From Streptomyces asoensis (GTDB lineage Bacteria; Actinomycetota; Actinomycetes; Streptomycetales; Streptomycetaceae), in NCBI RefSeq assembly GCF_013085465.1, contig NZ_CP049838.1, positions 4,092,001 through 4,156,000 of the forward strand: a stretch of DNA of 64,000 nt. Direction: 5' to 3'. Each line of letters starts with the position of its first letter. Position 1 is the first letter of the stretch. Under the pieces are notes generated by a model. That model worked only from the letters and a program-made list of their open reading frames with translations. It did no database searches and was not told the origin of the DNA. Shown here piece by piece: positions 43,952-53,463 of the stretch. Position numbers and translations under genes: made by a program.

Positions 43952-44785
43952 TCAGGCAGCGGCTCCGCCGCGGCCCGCCGCGAGGCGCGGCAGCACACGG
44001 AAGCCGATGCCGCCGGCGATCATCGTGGCGGCACCGATGATCAGGAACGTGGTCTGGCCCGCACCGGTCTCGGCGAGCTCCTTGCCACCACCCTGCGCGC
44101 TGGTGTCGGCGGCGGCGTCCGAGGTGTCGGTCAGCGCGGAGCTGCCCTCCTCCTGGGTGGAGGTGCCGTCGGTGTCGGTACCGCCCGCGGTGGAGCCGCC
44201 GCCGGTGGTGCCGGAACCGCCGGTGCTGCTCGAACCGCCGGTGGAGTCGTCACCGCCGGTGGTCGAGCCGCCGCCGGAGGTCGAGCTGCCACCGGTGGTG
44301 GAGCCGCCCGTGGTGGTGGAGCCACCGGTCGTGGTGGAACCGCCGGTGGTGGTGGAGCCGCCCGTGGTGGTCGAACCGCCCGTGGTGGTGGAGCCACCGG
44401 TCGTGGTGGAACCGCCCGTGGTGGTGGAGCCACCGGTCTCGGTCCCACCGGTCTCCGTGCCGCCGGTCTCGGTCCCACCGGTCTCGGTCCCGCCGGTCTC
44501 CGTGCCGCCGGTCTCGGTCCCGCCGGTCTCCGTGCCGCCGGTCTCGGTCCCGCCGGTCTCCGTGCCGCCGTTCTCGCTCCCGCCGTTCTCCGTGCCGCCG
44601 GTCTCGCACTCCGGGGTGACGATGATGGTGCAGTCGTCCTCGCCGTCCATGGGGACGATCGTGCTCGTGTCGACAAGCGCGTCATCGTCGGCCGAGGCGA
44701 CGCCGGCGACCGTCAGCGAAGCGCCCGCGGCGATCATGGCGCCGGCGGCTATGCGCGCGAAACGGATCCGCGTCTTCTTGGTCAT
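43952..44785 (-). CDS. Sortase-anchored (LAETG) repeat-rich surface protein
   Basis: 277 residues from ATG 44785 (GGGGG upstream). The signal peptide covers 1-32 (ending VAGVASA). A short acidic segment with two cysteines (52 and 60) precedes an array of nine GGTET-type pentapeptides and about seven TTTGGS hexapeptides, then Ser/Thr/Gly-rich sequence. The C-terminus has LAETG (237-241), a hydrophobic helix and Arg-containing tail: a complete sorting signal of the LAxTG type used by Streptomyces class E sortases for chaplins and other surface proteins. No enzymatic domain is present; the glycine/threonine stalk may be glycosylated. It lies between prfB and ftsE. Confidence 0.88.
   Translation of the reverse strand: MTKKTRIRFARIAAGAMIAAGASLTVAGVASADDDALVDTSTIVPMDGEDDCTIIVTPECETGGTENGGSENGGTETGGTETGGTETGGTETGGTETGGTETGGTETGGTETGGTETGGSTTTGGSTTTGGSTTTGGSTTTGGSTTTGGSTTTGGSTTTGGSTTGGSSTSGGGSTTGGDDSTGGSSSTGGSGTTGGGSTAGGTDTDGTSTQEEGSSALTDTSDAAADTSAQGGGKELAETGAGQTTFLIIGAATMIAGGIGFRVLPRLAAGRGGAAA
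44300..44605 (-). repeat. Coding tandem repeats of the LAETG protein (15-bp then 18-bp units)
   Basis: About twelve 15-base units encoding GGTET, GGTEN or GGSEN variants are followed by about seven 18-base units encoding TTTGGS. Adjacent units alternate between GGTCTCGGT and GGTCTCCGT codon variants, suggesting expansion by 30-base steps. Confidence 0.9.
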
Positions 44786-45013
44786 ATAGCTGCTACCCCC
44801 AGTAGCTGAATCGTCGATGAGGCCGCGTCCGGGGCCGTGATCGACGGAGGTAGCTGAGATGTAGCCGAAGCCCCCGGTTCACATGCGCCCCAGAGATACG
44901 CATGCCACACTGCACCTTCCCCACTTTTCAAAGCATCGTCAAGGTCGTTGCGTACGCAATGTCCAAGTCGGGGCGCTTTGCGTGTCGTTGGTGCTGTGAA
45001 TGTGATGTAAAAA

Positions 45014-45042
45014 GCAACCGCCCCTGATTCAGGGGCGGTTGC
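45014..45042 (-). terminator. Rho-independent terminator of prfB
   Basis: A 14-bp stem GCAACCGCCCCTGA with a one-base centre, followed on the minus strand by TTTTTAC. This is a textbook intrinsic terminator, 14 bases past the prfB stop. The remaining gap to 44785 holds the promoter of the LAETG gene. Confidence 0.92.
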
Positions 45043-45055
45043 CTTGTCGACAAAG

Positions 45056-46162
45056 TTACTTCTCTTGCTGCTTGCGCCAGCGAATTCCGGCTTCCAGGAA
45101 CCCGTCGATCTCACCGTTGAACACGGCCTCGGGGTTACCGACCTCGAACTCGGTGCGCAGGTCCTTGACCATCTGGTACGGGTGCAGGACGTACGAACGC
45201 ATCTGGTTGCCCCAGGAGTTGCCGCCGTCGCCCTTGAGCGCGTCCATCTTGGCCTGCTCCTCCTGCCGGCGCCGGTCGAGCAGCTTGGCCTGGAGGACGT
45301 TCATCGCGGACGCCTTGTTCTGGATCTGCGACCGCTCGTTCTGGCAGGAGACGACGATGCCGGTGGGGAGGTGGGTGAGGCGCACCGCGGAGTCGGTGGT
45401 GTTCACGCCCTGGCCGCCGGGACCGGAGGACCGGTAGACGTCGACCCGCAGCTCGGACTCGTCGATCTCGATGTGGTCGGTGGTCTCCACCACGGGAAGG
45501 ATCTCGACACCCGCGAAGGAGGTCTGCCGACGCCCCTGGTTGTCGAAGGGGGAGATGCGCACGAGCCGGTGCGTGCCCTGCTCCACGGAGAGGGTGCCGT
45601 AGGCGTACGGGATCTGCACGGCGAAGGTGGTCGACTTGATGCCGGCCTCTTCGGCGTACGACGTCTCGTAGATCTCGGTCTTGTAGCCGTGTTGCTCCGC
45701 CCACCGCAGGTACATCCGCTGGAGCTTCTCCGCGAAGTCGGCGGCGTCGACGCCACCGGCCTCGGCACGGATGTTCACGAGTGCCTCGCGGGAGTCGTAC
45801 TCGCCGCTGAGCAGCGTACGGACCTCCATCTCGTCCAGCGCCTTCTTGACGGAGGTGAGCTCGGACTCGGCCTCGGCGAGGGTGTCCGGGTCGTCCTCCT
45901 CCTGGGCCATCTCGAACAGCACGGAGAGATCGTCGATCCGGCTGCGCAGCGCGTCCGCCTTCCTGACCTCGGCCTGGAGGTGGGACAGCTTGCTGGTGAT
46001 CTTCTGCGCCTCGTCCGGGTTGTCCCACAGGGACGGCGCGGCCGCCTGCTCCTCGAGCACGGCGATATCTGCCCTCAGCTTGTCGAGGTCCAGAACGGCC
46101 TCGATCGACTCCATGGTCGAGGAGAGGGACTTGAGCTCTTCGGATACATCGACGACTGCCAC
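45056..46162 (-). CDS. prfB: Peptide chain release factor 2
   Basis: 368 residues from GTG 46162. The codon-recognition tripeptide SPF is in [14 protein letters not shown], identifying RF2 (UGA/UAA), and the GGQ motif for ester hydrolysis is in [24 protein letters not shown]. The first 40 residues read [26 protein letters not shown] without an in-frame TGA, so the programmed frameshift of E. coli prfB is absent here. The ribosome site (GGAGG) is unusually close to GTG. Confidence 0.97.
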   Translation of the reverse strand: MAVVDVSEELKSLSSTMESIEAVLDLDKLRADIAVLEEQAAAPSLWDNPDEAQKITSKLSHLQAEVRKADALRSRIDDLSVLFEMAQEEDDPDTLAEAESELTSVKKALDEMEVRTLLSGEYDSREALVNIRAEAGGVDAADFAEKLQRMYLRWAEQHGYKTEIYETSYAEEAGIKSTTFAVQIPYAYGTLSVEQGTHRLVRISPFDNQGRRQTSFAGVEILPVVETTDHIEIDESELRVDVYRSSGPGGQGVNTTDSAVRLTHLPTGIVVSCQNERSQIQNKASAMNVLQAKLLDRRRQEEQAKMDALKGDGGNSWGNQMRSYVLHPYQMVKDLRTEFEVGNPEAVFNGEIDGFLEAGIRWRKQQEK

Positions 46163-46231
46163 GCCTCCAGCCTAACGGACCCGGCATCCGAGCCCGTCCG
46201 GCCTCGGCTGCCGAGCCCCGGTCAGGACATT

Positions 46232-46304
46232 CCGGCCCGTCCGGCGGTCGAGGACGAGGCCCCTTCAGGGCCGAAGCGGGGGTCCGGGGGCGGCAGCCGC
46301 CAGG
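46232..46304. repeat. Dispersed Streptomyces intergenic repeat, copy B
   Basis: Same block order as copy A: GTCCGGCGGTCGAGGACGAGG, CCCCTTCAGGGGCCGAAG-like centre and GGTCCGGGGGCGGCAGCCGCC. It abuts the 3' end of the kinase gene at 46306 and fills most of the gap to prfB. Confidence 0.8.
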
Positions 46305-46305
46305 G

Positions 46306-47559
46306 TCAGGGGGACGCCGGCGTCGAGTTCTTCGTGTCCTGCGGAGTCGCCCCCGCGTCGTCGCCGGAGGTGGCCGCCCAGGTGCCGATGCCCGCCGCGG
46401 CGACCAGCGCCACCGCCGCCACACCCAGCGTGATCCGGCGCCGCCGGGTGGCGGAACGGTTCCGTGCCGAGCCGGGGCGCGGCGCGCCGGCCGCCCTCGG
46501 TACCCGTGCCGTGCCGTGCGCCCCGCCCGCCAGCTCGTCCGGCGCGGGCACCCGCATCGACGTGTGGGTGTCCCGGTTGGAGTCCGGCTTGGCGCCGGGC
46601 ACCAGCGGGACCGACCCGCGCCGTACCCGTCCGGAGGGAGCAGAGGGAGAGGACGCGGAGGGCGCGGTCTCGGCCGGCTCGCCCTCCCCTTCCTCCTGCT
46701 CCGGGTCCGGCTCGTCGACGTCCAGCGGCGGCATCCCGGCCAGCGTCGGCAGCTGCTCCCGCAGCCGTGCCGCCAGCTCGGACGCCCGCAGCCGGGACGC
46801 CGGCGCCTTCGCCAGGCACTGCACGAGGAGCTGCCACAGCTCGTCCGTGATGCCGGGGAGCGGGGCGACGGACTCGGTGACGTGACGGCGCAGCACCGCG
46901 CCGGGGTGGCCGCCGCCGAACGGTGTGAAGCCCGCGAGGAGCTCGTACAGCACGGTCGCCAGGGCGTAGATGTCCACCGAGGCGCGCGGCGGCAGGCCCT
47001 CCACGATCTCCGGCGCCAGGTAGTCCGGCGTGCCGATGATCTTCGTGGCGCGGGTCCGTTTGGGGGTGTCGATCAGTTTCGCGACGCCGAAGTCGGTCAG
47101 CAGCGCGCGGTGCGAGCCGCCGGGGCCGAGCGGGCCCTGCATGTCGAGCAGGATGTTCTCGGGCTTCACGTCCCGGTGCACGATCCCGGCCGCGTGCGCG
47201 GCGGCCAGTCCCTCGGCGATGTCCGCGACGATCGCCACGGCGGCCTCGGGCGCGAGCCGCCGGTCCCTCTCGAGGCGGGTACGCAGGTCCGTGCCGCGGA
47301 CGAGGTCCATGACCAGGGCCAGGTCGTTGCCGTCGACCACCAGGTCCCGTACGGACACCACGTGCGGGTGCTCCAGGCCGAGCAGTGCCGTGCGCTCCTG
47401 CACGAAGCGGCCCACGAGCTCCTCGTCGGAGGCGAGGTCCTCGCGCAGCAGCTTTACGGCGACGGGTCCGTCCGGTCCCTCGCCCAGCCACACCGTGCCG
47501 GCGCTGCCCCGTCCCAGGATCTGGTGGGCGGTGTACCGGCTGCCGATCTTCCGTGCCAA
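46306..47559 (-). CDS. pkaB: Eukaryotic-type Ser/Thr protein kinase (PkaB-like)
   Basis: 417 residues from TTG 47559, chosen because TAGGAG lies six bases upstream and the protein then begins M-ARKIGSRYTAHQILGRG; the frame continues upstream without a ribosome site. Kinase motifs: GRGSAGTVWLG, VAVKLL, IVHRDVKPENILL, LLTDFGVAKL, GTPDYLAPEI. After the kinase domain (to about 265) come a Pro/Ser-rich juxtamembrane stretch and one helix (ITLGVAAVALVAAAGIGTWAA), then a short external tail, so there is no sensor domain outside. Adjacent to a second kinase, as S. coelicolor pkaB is to pkaA. Confidence 0.85.
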   Translation of the reverse strand: MARKIGSRYTAHQILGRGSAGTVWLGEGPDGPVAVKLLREDLASDEELVGRFVQERTALLGLEHPHVVSVRDLVVDGNDLALVMDLVRGTDLRTRLERDRRLAPEAAVAIVADIAEGLAAAHAAGIVHRDVKPENILLDMQGPLGPGGSHRALLTDFGVAKLIDTPKRTRATKIIGTPDYLAPEIVEGLPPRASVDIYALATVLYELLAGFTPFGGGHPGAVLRRHVTESVAPLPGITDELWQLLVQCLAKAPASRLRASELAARLREQLPTLAGMPPLDVDEPDPEQEEGEGEPAETAPSASSPSAPSGRVRRGSVPLVPGAKPDSNRDTHTSMRVPAPDELAGGAHGTARVPRAAGAPRPGSARNRSATRRRRITLGVAAVALVAAAGIGTWAATSGDDAGATPQDTKNSTPASP

Positions 47560-47703
47560 GGCTGCTCCTACAGACGCGTGTTGCCCATCAAAGTACGCGT
47601 CCGAGGAGCCAACCTTCACCGCGGAGACGGAAATCACCCGTCGGATGTCGACAAGTACACAAACTCGCGGTCAGGACCGGAGTCCGTGCCGGTCGCCGGT
47701 GCC

Positions 47704-49470
47704 TCAGTTGCCGGCGCCGCCCGTGCCGCCGCCGCCCGAGTCGGCCAGGTCGCCGATCCAGCCGGTGACGTCGTTGAACCAGCCGCTGATCAGCTGCCAG
47801 TAGTTCTTGCCGGTGCCGATCCAGCCCTGGAGCGGGCTCAGCTCCCAGATCAGCCATCCGGCCACGAACAGGATGACGATCGTGAACAGGCAGCCCTTCA
47901 GGCAGCCGAGCCCGGGGATCTTCATCGGGTTGGCACTGCGCTGTCTCGGCTCGCGCGGCTGACGGGGTTCCGGCTCGGGCCGCTGCCTCGGCTGCTGCTG
48001 AGGCTGCGGCGCGTACCGCTGGGGCTGCTGTTGCGGCTGCTGGTGCTGCGGCGCGTACTGCTGCTGCGGCTGCCCCTGGTACCCGTAACCGGGGGGCTGC
48101 TGCTGGCGCTGCTGAGGTCGTTGCTGCTGCTGAGGCCGCTGTTGCTGCTGGTTCTGCTGCGGATACGGCTGCTGCGGCTGCTGCTGGCGGGAGACCTGCC
48201 GCTGGGGGCGGCGGCGCAGCGGGTCGTCGCCGGGGTCGAGGTACTGCTGGACCTGCGTCGGCTCGTTGCGGTCGCGGGCGGCCCGCATCTGGGACTGCCA
48301 GGGATGCGGCTCCTGGCCCTGCTGGCCCTGCTGTCCCGGCTGGTGCGGCGGCACCGGCGGCAGGACGGCCGTCGGATCGGCGGCGCCCGCCGGACCGCTG
48401 GTGTGCGGCAGCACGGCGGTGGGGTCGGCGGCGCCCGCGGGACCGCTGGTGTGCGGCAGCACGGCGGTGGGGTCGGCGGCGCCCGCGGGACCGCTGGTGT
48501 GCGGCAGGACACTGGTCGCGGCGTTCGGGTCGTAGGCGCCGCCCGGCACGGTCGCGGGCGCCGGGTCGGGCGTGAGCAGGTGGCCGACGCCGTCGGCGGC
48601 GGCGATCTGCATCGAGTTCGCGTGCACCCCGATGCCCTCGGCGACGATGCGCAGCCCGCGCGCGAGGTTCTCGGCGCTCGGCCGGTCGTCGGGGTTCTTG
48701 CGCAGGCAGCGCTCGATGACCGTCCACAGCGGGTCCGGGACCGTGGACGGGCGGCGCGGCTCGGCGTTCAGGTGCTGGTGGAGGACCTCCAGGGCGGAGC
48801 CGCCGGAGAACGGCGGACGCCCGGTGACCAGCTCGTACAGCAGGATGCCGGCGCCGTAGATGTCCACGGCCGAGGTCTGCGGGCGGCCCTCGGCGGACTC
48901 CGGCGCGACGTACGCGGGCGTGCCGACGAACTCGCTGGTCCGGGTCAGGCCCGGGGAGTCGGCGAGGCGCGCGATGCCGAAGTCGGTGAGCAGCGGGTGC
49001 ATCTGCCCGCCGTTCTGCATCAACAGGACGTTGGCCGGCTTCAGGTCGCGGTGCACCACGCCGTCGGCGTGGCTGGCGGCGAGCGCGTCGGCGACCTGGG
49101 CGGTGAGCAGGGCGGCGGCGACGGGCGTGAAGGGGCCGTTCTCGCGCAGGTAGCGGTGCAGGTCGGGGCCGTCGACGAGGTCCATGACCAGCGCCAGCAG
49201 ATCGCCCTCGACGACCAGGTCACGGACCCGGACGATGTTCGGGTGGGTCAGGCGCAGCAGCACCGACCGCTCGCGCAAAAAGCGCATCACGACATCGGGG
49301 TCGTTCGCGAGCTCCTCCTTGAGGACCTTGATCGCGACGGTCTCCCCGGGCTGGCCGGCCACGGCCGCCTCGGCGCCCGCGGTCTCGCGCTGGCGGGCTC
49401 GCCAGACGGTGCCCGTGGCGCCGCGTCCGAGCGGCTCCTCGAGCAGGTACTTGCTGCCGACTGGCCGCAC
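47704..49470 (-). CDS. pkaA: Eukaryotic-type Ser/Thr protein kinase (PkaA-like) with Gln-rich linker
   Basis: 588 residues from GTG 49470 (GGGAG upstream). Kinase motifs: GRGATGTVWRARQ, VAIKVLKEEL, VVHRDLKPANVLL, LLTDFGIARL, GTPAYVAPES. Between the kinase domain (to about 275) and the membrane helix (GCLFTIVILFVAGWLIW) lie three 16-residue repeats (VLPHTSGPAGAADPTA) and about 100 residues very rich in Gln and Pro. A short extracellular tail (about 40 residues with Trp and Gly) follows. Likely a membrane kinase whose linker carries phosphorylation or interaction sites. The divergent FHA protein next door is a plausible phosphothreonine reader. Confidence 0.85.
   Translation of the reverse strand: MRPVGSKYLLEEPLGRGATGTVWRARQRETAGAEAAVAGQPGETVAIKVLKEELANDPDVVMRFLRERSVLLRLTHPNIVRVRDLVVEGDLLALVMDLVDGPDLHRYLRENGPFTPVAAALLTAQVADALAASHADGVVHRDLKPANVLLMQNGGQMHPLLTDFGIARLADSPGLTRTSEFVGTPAYVAPESAEGRPQTSAVDIYGAGILLYELVTGRPPFSGGSALEVLHQHLNAEPRRPSTVPDPLWTVIERCLRKNPDDRPSAENLARGLRIVAEGIGVHANSMQIAAADGVGHLLTPDPAPATVPGGAYDPNAATSVLPHTSGPAGAADPTAVLPHTSGPAGAADPTAVLPHTSGPAGAADPTAVLPPVPPHQPGQQGQQGQEPHPWQSQMRAARDRNEPTQVQQYLDPGDDPLRRRPQRQVSRQQQPQQPYPQQNQQQQRPQQQQRPQQRQQQPPGYGYQGQPQQQYAPQHQQPQQQPQRYAPQPQQQPRQRPEPEPRQPREPRQRSANPMKIPGLGCLKGCLFTIVILFVAGWLIWELSPLQGWIGTGKNYWQLISGWFNDVTGWIGDLADSGGGGTGGAGN
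48371..48510 (-). repeat. Three 48-bp in-frame repeats in the pkaA-like linker
   Basis: Each unit encodes VLPHTSGPAGAADPTA. The second and third units are virtually identical at DNA level, indicating recent duplication. The Thr residues beside Pro and His are possible autophosphorylation sites. Confidence 0.85.
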
Positions 49471-49806
49471 GTCACGCGCTCCCTGCTGCTTGCTTGCCTG
49501 TCCTGTCCGTGTTCCGACCCACTGTAGTGCCGCAGTGCGGACACCGGGCCGTCGTCCTTATCCGAAGGAAAGACGCTCGACCCGGTCTTTCTGGTTGCCG
49601 GGGCCGGACGTGACCGATCTCAACTGATCGCCGGTGACGCACTTGTCAGGCACTTTTGCGGGCAGAGCCGACCAATCAAGATCACTTGTCCCCGGGTATG
49701 GGGCGCGTTGTCAGTGACAGGTGCGAGGATGCCTTCAGTACTGGCCGCTGTGCTCGTGTGGGGTGGGGGGAAGTCCGCGCCCGTGCAGAAGGGACCGCTG
49801 ACGGCG
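49471..49806. promoter_or_regulatory. Divergent region between pkaA-like kinase and FHA/FtsK-like gene
   Basis: About 336 bases hold both promoters and the uncertain start of the plus-strand gene. In-frame alternatives are GTG 49783 (GGGGGGAAG upstream) and GTG 49708. No other gene or strong palindrome is seen. Confidence 0.45.
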
Positions 49807-52800
49807 ATGCAGATCCGGCTGACCGTCGTAGACCCGACGGGCCCGCCCTTCCCCGCGCCGGGCTCCGCTCGCGCCGGGGGACCTCAGGCGCGGGCCCGCA
49901 CCGCGAGCTGCGACGTGCTGGTCACGGCGCCCGCCGGCACGGCGCTGGCCGCGGTGGCGTCCGCGCTGGCCGCCGCGGTCTCCGGGGAGGGCGCCCCATC
50001 GGCCTCCTCCGCGGCCGCGGTCGTGCTCTACGCGGGCGTGGAGCGGCTCGACACCCAGCGCTGCACGCTCGGCGAGCCGCCGCTGATAGACGGCGCCGTG
50101 CTGTCCCTGGGCGCCCCGGCCGACCCCGAGCCGCACCCCGAGGTCGACGAGGCCCCGGCCCGTCTGCACGTGGTGGCCGGGCCCGACGCGGGCGGGGTCC
50201 ATCTGCTGCACGGCGGCCAGGTCCGCGTGGGCCGCTCCGCCGACGCCGACGTACCCCTCGACGACCCGGACGTCTCGCGCCTGCACTGCGCGGTGACGCT
50301 CTCCCCCGAGGGCCGGGTCACGGTCGCCGACCTCGGCTCCACCAACGGCACCACCCTGGACGGCGCCCGGGTACAGGCCCGTCCCGTCCGCCTCACCCCC
50401 GGCGCCCTTCTGCGCGTCGGCGAGTCGGCCCTGCGCCTGGCCCCGCCCGGCGGCCCCGGTCCACGGGCGGCGACCACTCCGGACGGCGAGGGCCACGTCC
50501 GGGTGCCCTGCGCGGGCCCGGACCCGGCGCCGGACGGCGGCCCGTCCGGCGACCGCCCCGGCCCGGTCACGGGCGCGGCACACGCGCGTGCGGCGGGCGA
50601 CGGCGCGGGCGACCGGGAAGGCCCCTCGGGCCCGACCGGCCACGCCTACGGCACGGTGGACTGGAACGGCTCGCCGGAGGGCCGGGGCGGGCAGACACGC
50701 GGCGCCGGGGAGACCCACTCGGCGCCTGCGGTGGTGCCCGGCCAGGGCACGGCGCCGCGCATCGAGAGCCGGCGCGTCGGCGAGGCACGCACAGGTGACC
50801 CCGTGCGCCGCAACCAGCCCGGAGCGGTTCCCTCCGGCGGCGTGTCCGGAGCGGGTGAAGGCTCCTCGGCCACCCACGCCGGCCACTCGGGCCTCGGCTC
50901 GTTCACCGGGACGTACGACGACGTCCGTGGACCGCACGGCGCGCCGGAGGACGCGGGCGCCCCGCAGCGCCCCGCCGCCTCCGCGCCCGACCCCGCCGCC
51001 CCGTCCGGCCCTCCGTCCGCTTCCCCGCCCGCGCCCTCCTACGACGACGCCCCCGAAGCCGATCCCCGCGCGGCCGCCCGCCGCAAAGGCACCCCGCTGC
51101 GCGGCACCGACGTGCCCCCGGGCGTGCGGAAACGCGGAGGTCTCTCCGCGTGGGCGCGCCGGCTGGCCGGCGGTCGCGGCGACGCGCAGGACACGGACGC
51201 CCCCGGGACCTACGAGGAGGAGGCGGCCGGAGCGCAGTCGTACCCGTCGGCCGCCGCGTCCCCCGTACCCGAGACCTGGCCGGACCCGGCGGCGCTGCTG
51301 CTGACGGCGCTGGGCCCGGGCCCCCGGCTGTGGGAACGCGGCCCGGGGCATCCGGAGGCGCTCACCGTGCGGCTCGGCACCGCCGACCGGCCGGCGCCCG
51401 ACGGCTCGGGCCTGCTGCCCGCCGTACCGGTGACGACGGGGCTGCGCGAGGTCGGCGCGCTCGGTCTGGCCGGGCCGCGCCCGCGACTGTCCGGGCTGGC
51501 GCGCGCGGTACTGGCCCAGCTCGCCGCGCTGCACTCCCCCGACACCCTGGAAATCGTCCTGATCAGCACGGACCGCGCGCGTTCCGAGGAGGAGCGCGTC
51601 GCCGAGTGGTCCTGGCTGGGCTGGCTGCCGCAGCTGCGCCCCGGGCACGGCCAGGACTGCCGTCTCCTGCTCGCCTACGACCGCGACCAGGCCACGGCCC
51701 GCGCCGACGAGCTGCTGCGCCGCCTGGAGGACCACCTGGCCGACAGCGCGGGCGGCTCGAGCGGTACGGGACCGGCCCAGGTACCCGCGCCCCGCAACGC
51801 CGGCCGCCGCCCCTCCTGGGCCGTGCCGGACGAGTCGGGCGACGGCGACTTCCCCGGCCCGTACACGGTGGTCGTCGTGGACGGCGATCCCGGCGGCGCC
51901 GACCTGCGCGAGGCGGTGGCCCGGCTGGCGGTCGCCGGACCGCGCGCCGGGATACACGTCGTCTGTCTGGCCGAGACGCCGGCCGCCTCCCCTTCCTCTC
52001 CGGTGACCGAGACCTACGAAGCGGCCTGTGCGGCGGCGCCCACCTTCCGCGCGTGCGGAGCCGTCGCGCTGCTCAGCGGGGACGTGGCGACGGCGCTGCG
52101 GCTGCTGCGGGTCGCGCCGGCCGGGGCGGAGACGGAGCGGCCCGGCCCGGTGGGACCCGGCACGGTCGGCGCGGTGGACGCGGTCTCCCTCGCCTGGGCC
52201 GAACGCTTCGCGCGGGCCCTCGCGCCGCTGCGCCCGGACGGCGCGGGCGGCGGCGGTGAGCGGCACACGCGGGTGTCGGCTCCGCTGCCCCAGTCGGCCC
52301 GGCTCCTGGACAAGCTCGGGCTCGCCCGGGCCACGCCCGCCTCGCTGATGGCCCGCTGGGCGGACGCGGCGGACGACGCCGAGGCGCTCGGCGGACGGGC
52401 GTGGGCCGTGCTCGGCGCGGGGCCGCGCGGCCCGGTCGGCGTGGACCTGGTCGCCGAGGGCCCGCACCTGCTGATCGAGGGCCCGACCGGCAGCGGGCGT
52501 ACGGAACTGCTGCGGGCGGTCGTGGCCTCGCTGGCCGCCGCCGAGCGGCCGGACCGGCTGGGCATCATCCTGCTGGACGGCCGCGACACCGTCGGCAAGG
52601 GCGGCGGCGGTCACGGCGACGGCCTGCGGATCTGTACGGACGTACCGCATGTCACCACCCACCTCACCGCCAACGACCCGGTCCGCATGCGGGAGTTCGC
52701 GCAGTCGCTGAGCGCCGAGCTGAAGCGGCGGTCCGAACTGCTGGGCCGTTCCGGCTTCGCGGAGTGGCACACGCAGCGCGCGGTGTCCGGCCGTATCGTC

Positions 52801-53463
52801 CCGCAACGCACCCCGAACGCCCCGTCCCCGGCAGCCGGGCTCGGCGGCGGCTCCGGCGGCGCCGCCGACATCGAGGCCCCGCCCAGCGCCACCCTGCGGC
52901 TGCGCCCGGGAGCGGCCGCCCGGCAGCGGGCCGAGGCGGCGCCCCCGCTGCCCCGTCTGGTGGTGGTCGTCGACGACCTGGACGCGCTCGTCTCACCCGC
53001 CCTCGGCTCCCCGGGCCGGCCGGCCGCCGGCTCGGTCATGCGCGCGCTGGAGGCGGTGGCCCGCGAGGGCGAGCGGCTCGGCGTGCACCTGGTGGGCGCG
53101 GCAGGCCCCGGCGGCCGTACGGCGGAGTCGGAACCGGCCCGGCTGTCCACCGTTCGGATCACTCTGGACCCGCCGGGTTCCGGCACGGACGAACCGGCGC
53201 CGGGCCGCGGCCGTCTCAAGGGCGCGGACGGCCGCCTCACCCCCTTCCAGGGCGGCCGCGTCACGGGCCGCATCCCCCGCACGGCGACACTGCGCCCCAC
53301 GGTCGTCCCCCTGGAGTGGCAGCGCATGGGCGACCCCCCGGCCCGTCGCCCGGTACGGGAACTCGGCAACGGCCCGACGGACCTGGCCCTGCTGGCCAGC
53401 GCCCTGGAGCGAGCCGCGCGGCAACTCAGTCCGTCCGGGGGCGCACCCGCCGGGGGCGCGTGA
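49807..53463 (+). CDS. FHA-domain FtsK/SpoIIIE-type ATPase
   Basis: 1218 residues from ATG 49807 (MQIRLTVVDPTG); GTG 49783 is possible. The FHA domain lies at about 120-185: GGQVRVGRSADADVPLDDPDVSRLHCAVTL then VADLGSTNGTTLDG, with phosphothreonine-binding Arg, Ser-Arg-His and Asn present. A roughly 250-residue disordered region follows. One FtsK-like ATPase domain has Walker A EGPTGSGRTELLRAVVASL near 895 and Walker B LVVVVDDLDALVSP near 1055. There is no transmembrane segment, unlike true FtsK or EccC. Divergence from the kinase genes suggests a kinase-substrate-reader module. Its TGA stop lies inside a dispersed-repeat copy. Confidence 0.83.
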   Translation: MQIRLTVVDPTGPPFPAPGSARAGGPQARARTASCDVLVTAPAGTALAAVASALAAAVSGEGAPSASSAAAVVLYAGVERLDTQRCTLGEPPLIDGAVLSLGAPADPEPHPEVDEAPARLHVVAGPDAGGVHLLHGGQVRVGRSADADVPLDDPDVSRLHCAVTLSPEGRVTVADLGSTNGTTLDGARVQARPVRLTPGALLRVGESALRLAPPGGPGPRAATTPDGEGHVRVPCAGPDPAPDGGPSGDRPGPVTGAAHARAAGDGAGDREGPSGPTGHAYGTVDWNGSPEGRGGQTRGAGETHSAPAVVPGQGTAPRIESRRVGEARTGDPVRRNQPGAVPSGGVSGAGEGSSATHAGHSGLGSFTGTYDDVRGPHGAPEDAGAPQRPAASAPDPAAPSGPPSASPPAPSYDDAPEADPRAAARRKGTPLRGTDVPPGVRKRGGLSAWARRLAGGRGDAQDTDAPGTYEEEAAGAQSYPSAAASPVPETWPDPAALLLTALGPGPRLWERGPGHPEALTVRLGTADRPAPDGSGLLPAVPVTTGLREVGALGLAGPRPRLSGLARAVLAQLAALHSPDTLEIVLISTDRARSEEERVAEWSWLGWLPQLRPGHGQDCRLLLAYDRDQATARADELLRRLEDHLADSAGGSSGTGPAQVPAPRNAGRRPSWAVPDESGDGDFPGPYTVVVVDGDPGGADLREAVARLAVAGPRAGIHVVCLAETPAASPSSPVTETYEAACAAAPTFRACGAVALLSGDVATALRLLRVAPAGAETERPGPVGPGTVGAVDAVSLAWAERFARALAPLRPDGAGGGGERHTRVSAPLPQSARLLDKLGLARATPASLMARWADAADDAEALGGRAWAVLGAGPRGPVGVDLVAEGPHLLIEGPTGSGRTELLRAVVASLAAAERPDRLGIILLDGRDTVGKGGGGHGDGLRICTDVPHVTTHLTANDPVRMREFAQSLSAELKRRSELLGRSGFAEWHTQRAVSGRIVPQRTPNAPSPAAGLGGGSGGAADIEAPPSATLRLRPGAAARQRAEAAPPLPRLVVVVDDLDALVSPALGSPGRPAAGSVMRALEAVAREGERLGVHLVGAAGPGGRTAESEPARLSTVRITLDPPGSGTDEPAPGRGRLKGADGRLTPFQGGRVTGRIPRTATLRPTVVPLEWQRMGDPPARRPVRELGNGPTDLALLASALERAARQLSPSGGAPAGGA

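Noticed and set aside
45056..46162. Programmed frameshift in prfB
   Set aside because: The early coding region has no in-frame TGA or slippery CTT-T; the frame is continuous.
49807..53463. Type VII secretion ATPase (EccC)
   Set aside because: Only one ATPase domain is seen, with no membrane helices, and no EsxA/B-like small genes, EccB, EccD or mycosin lie nearby; the FHA plus single FtsK-like domain is described instead.
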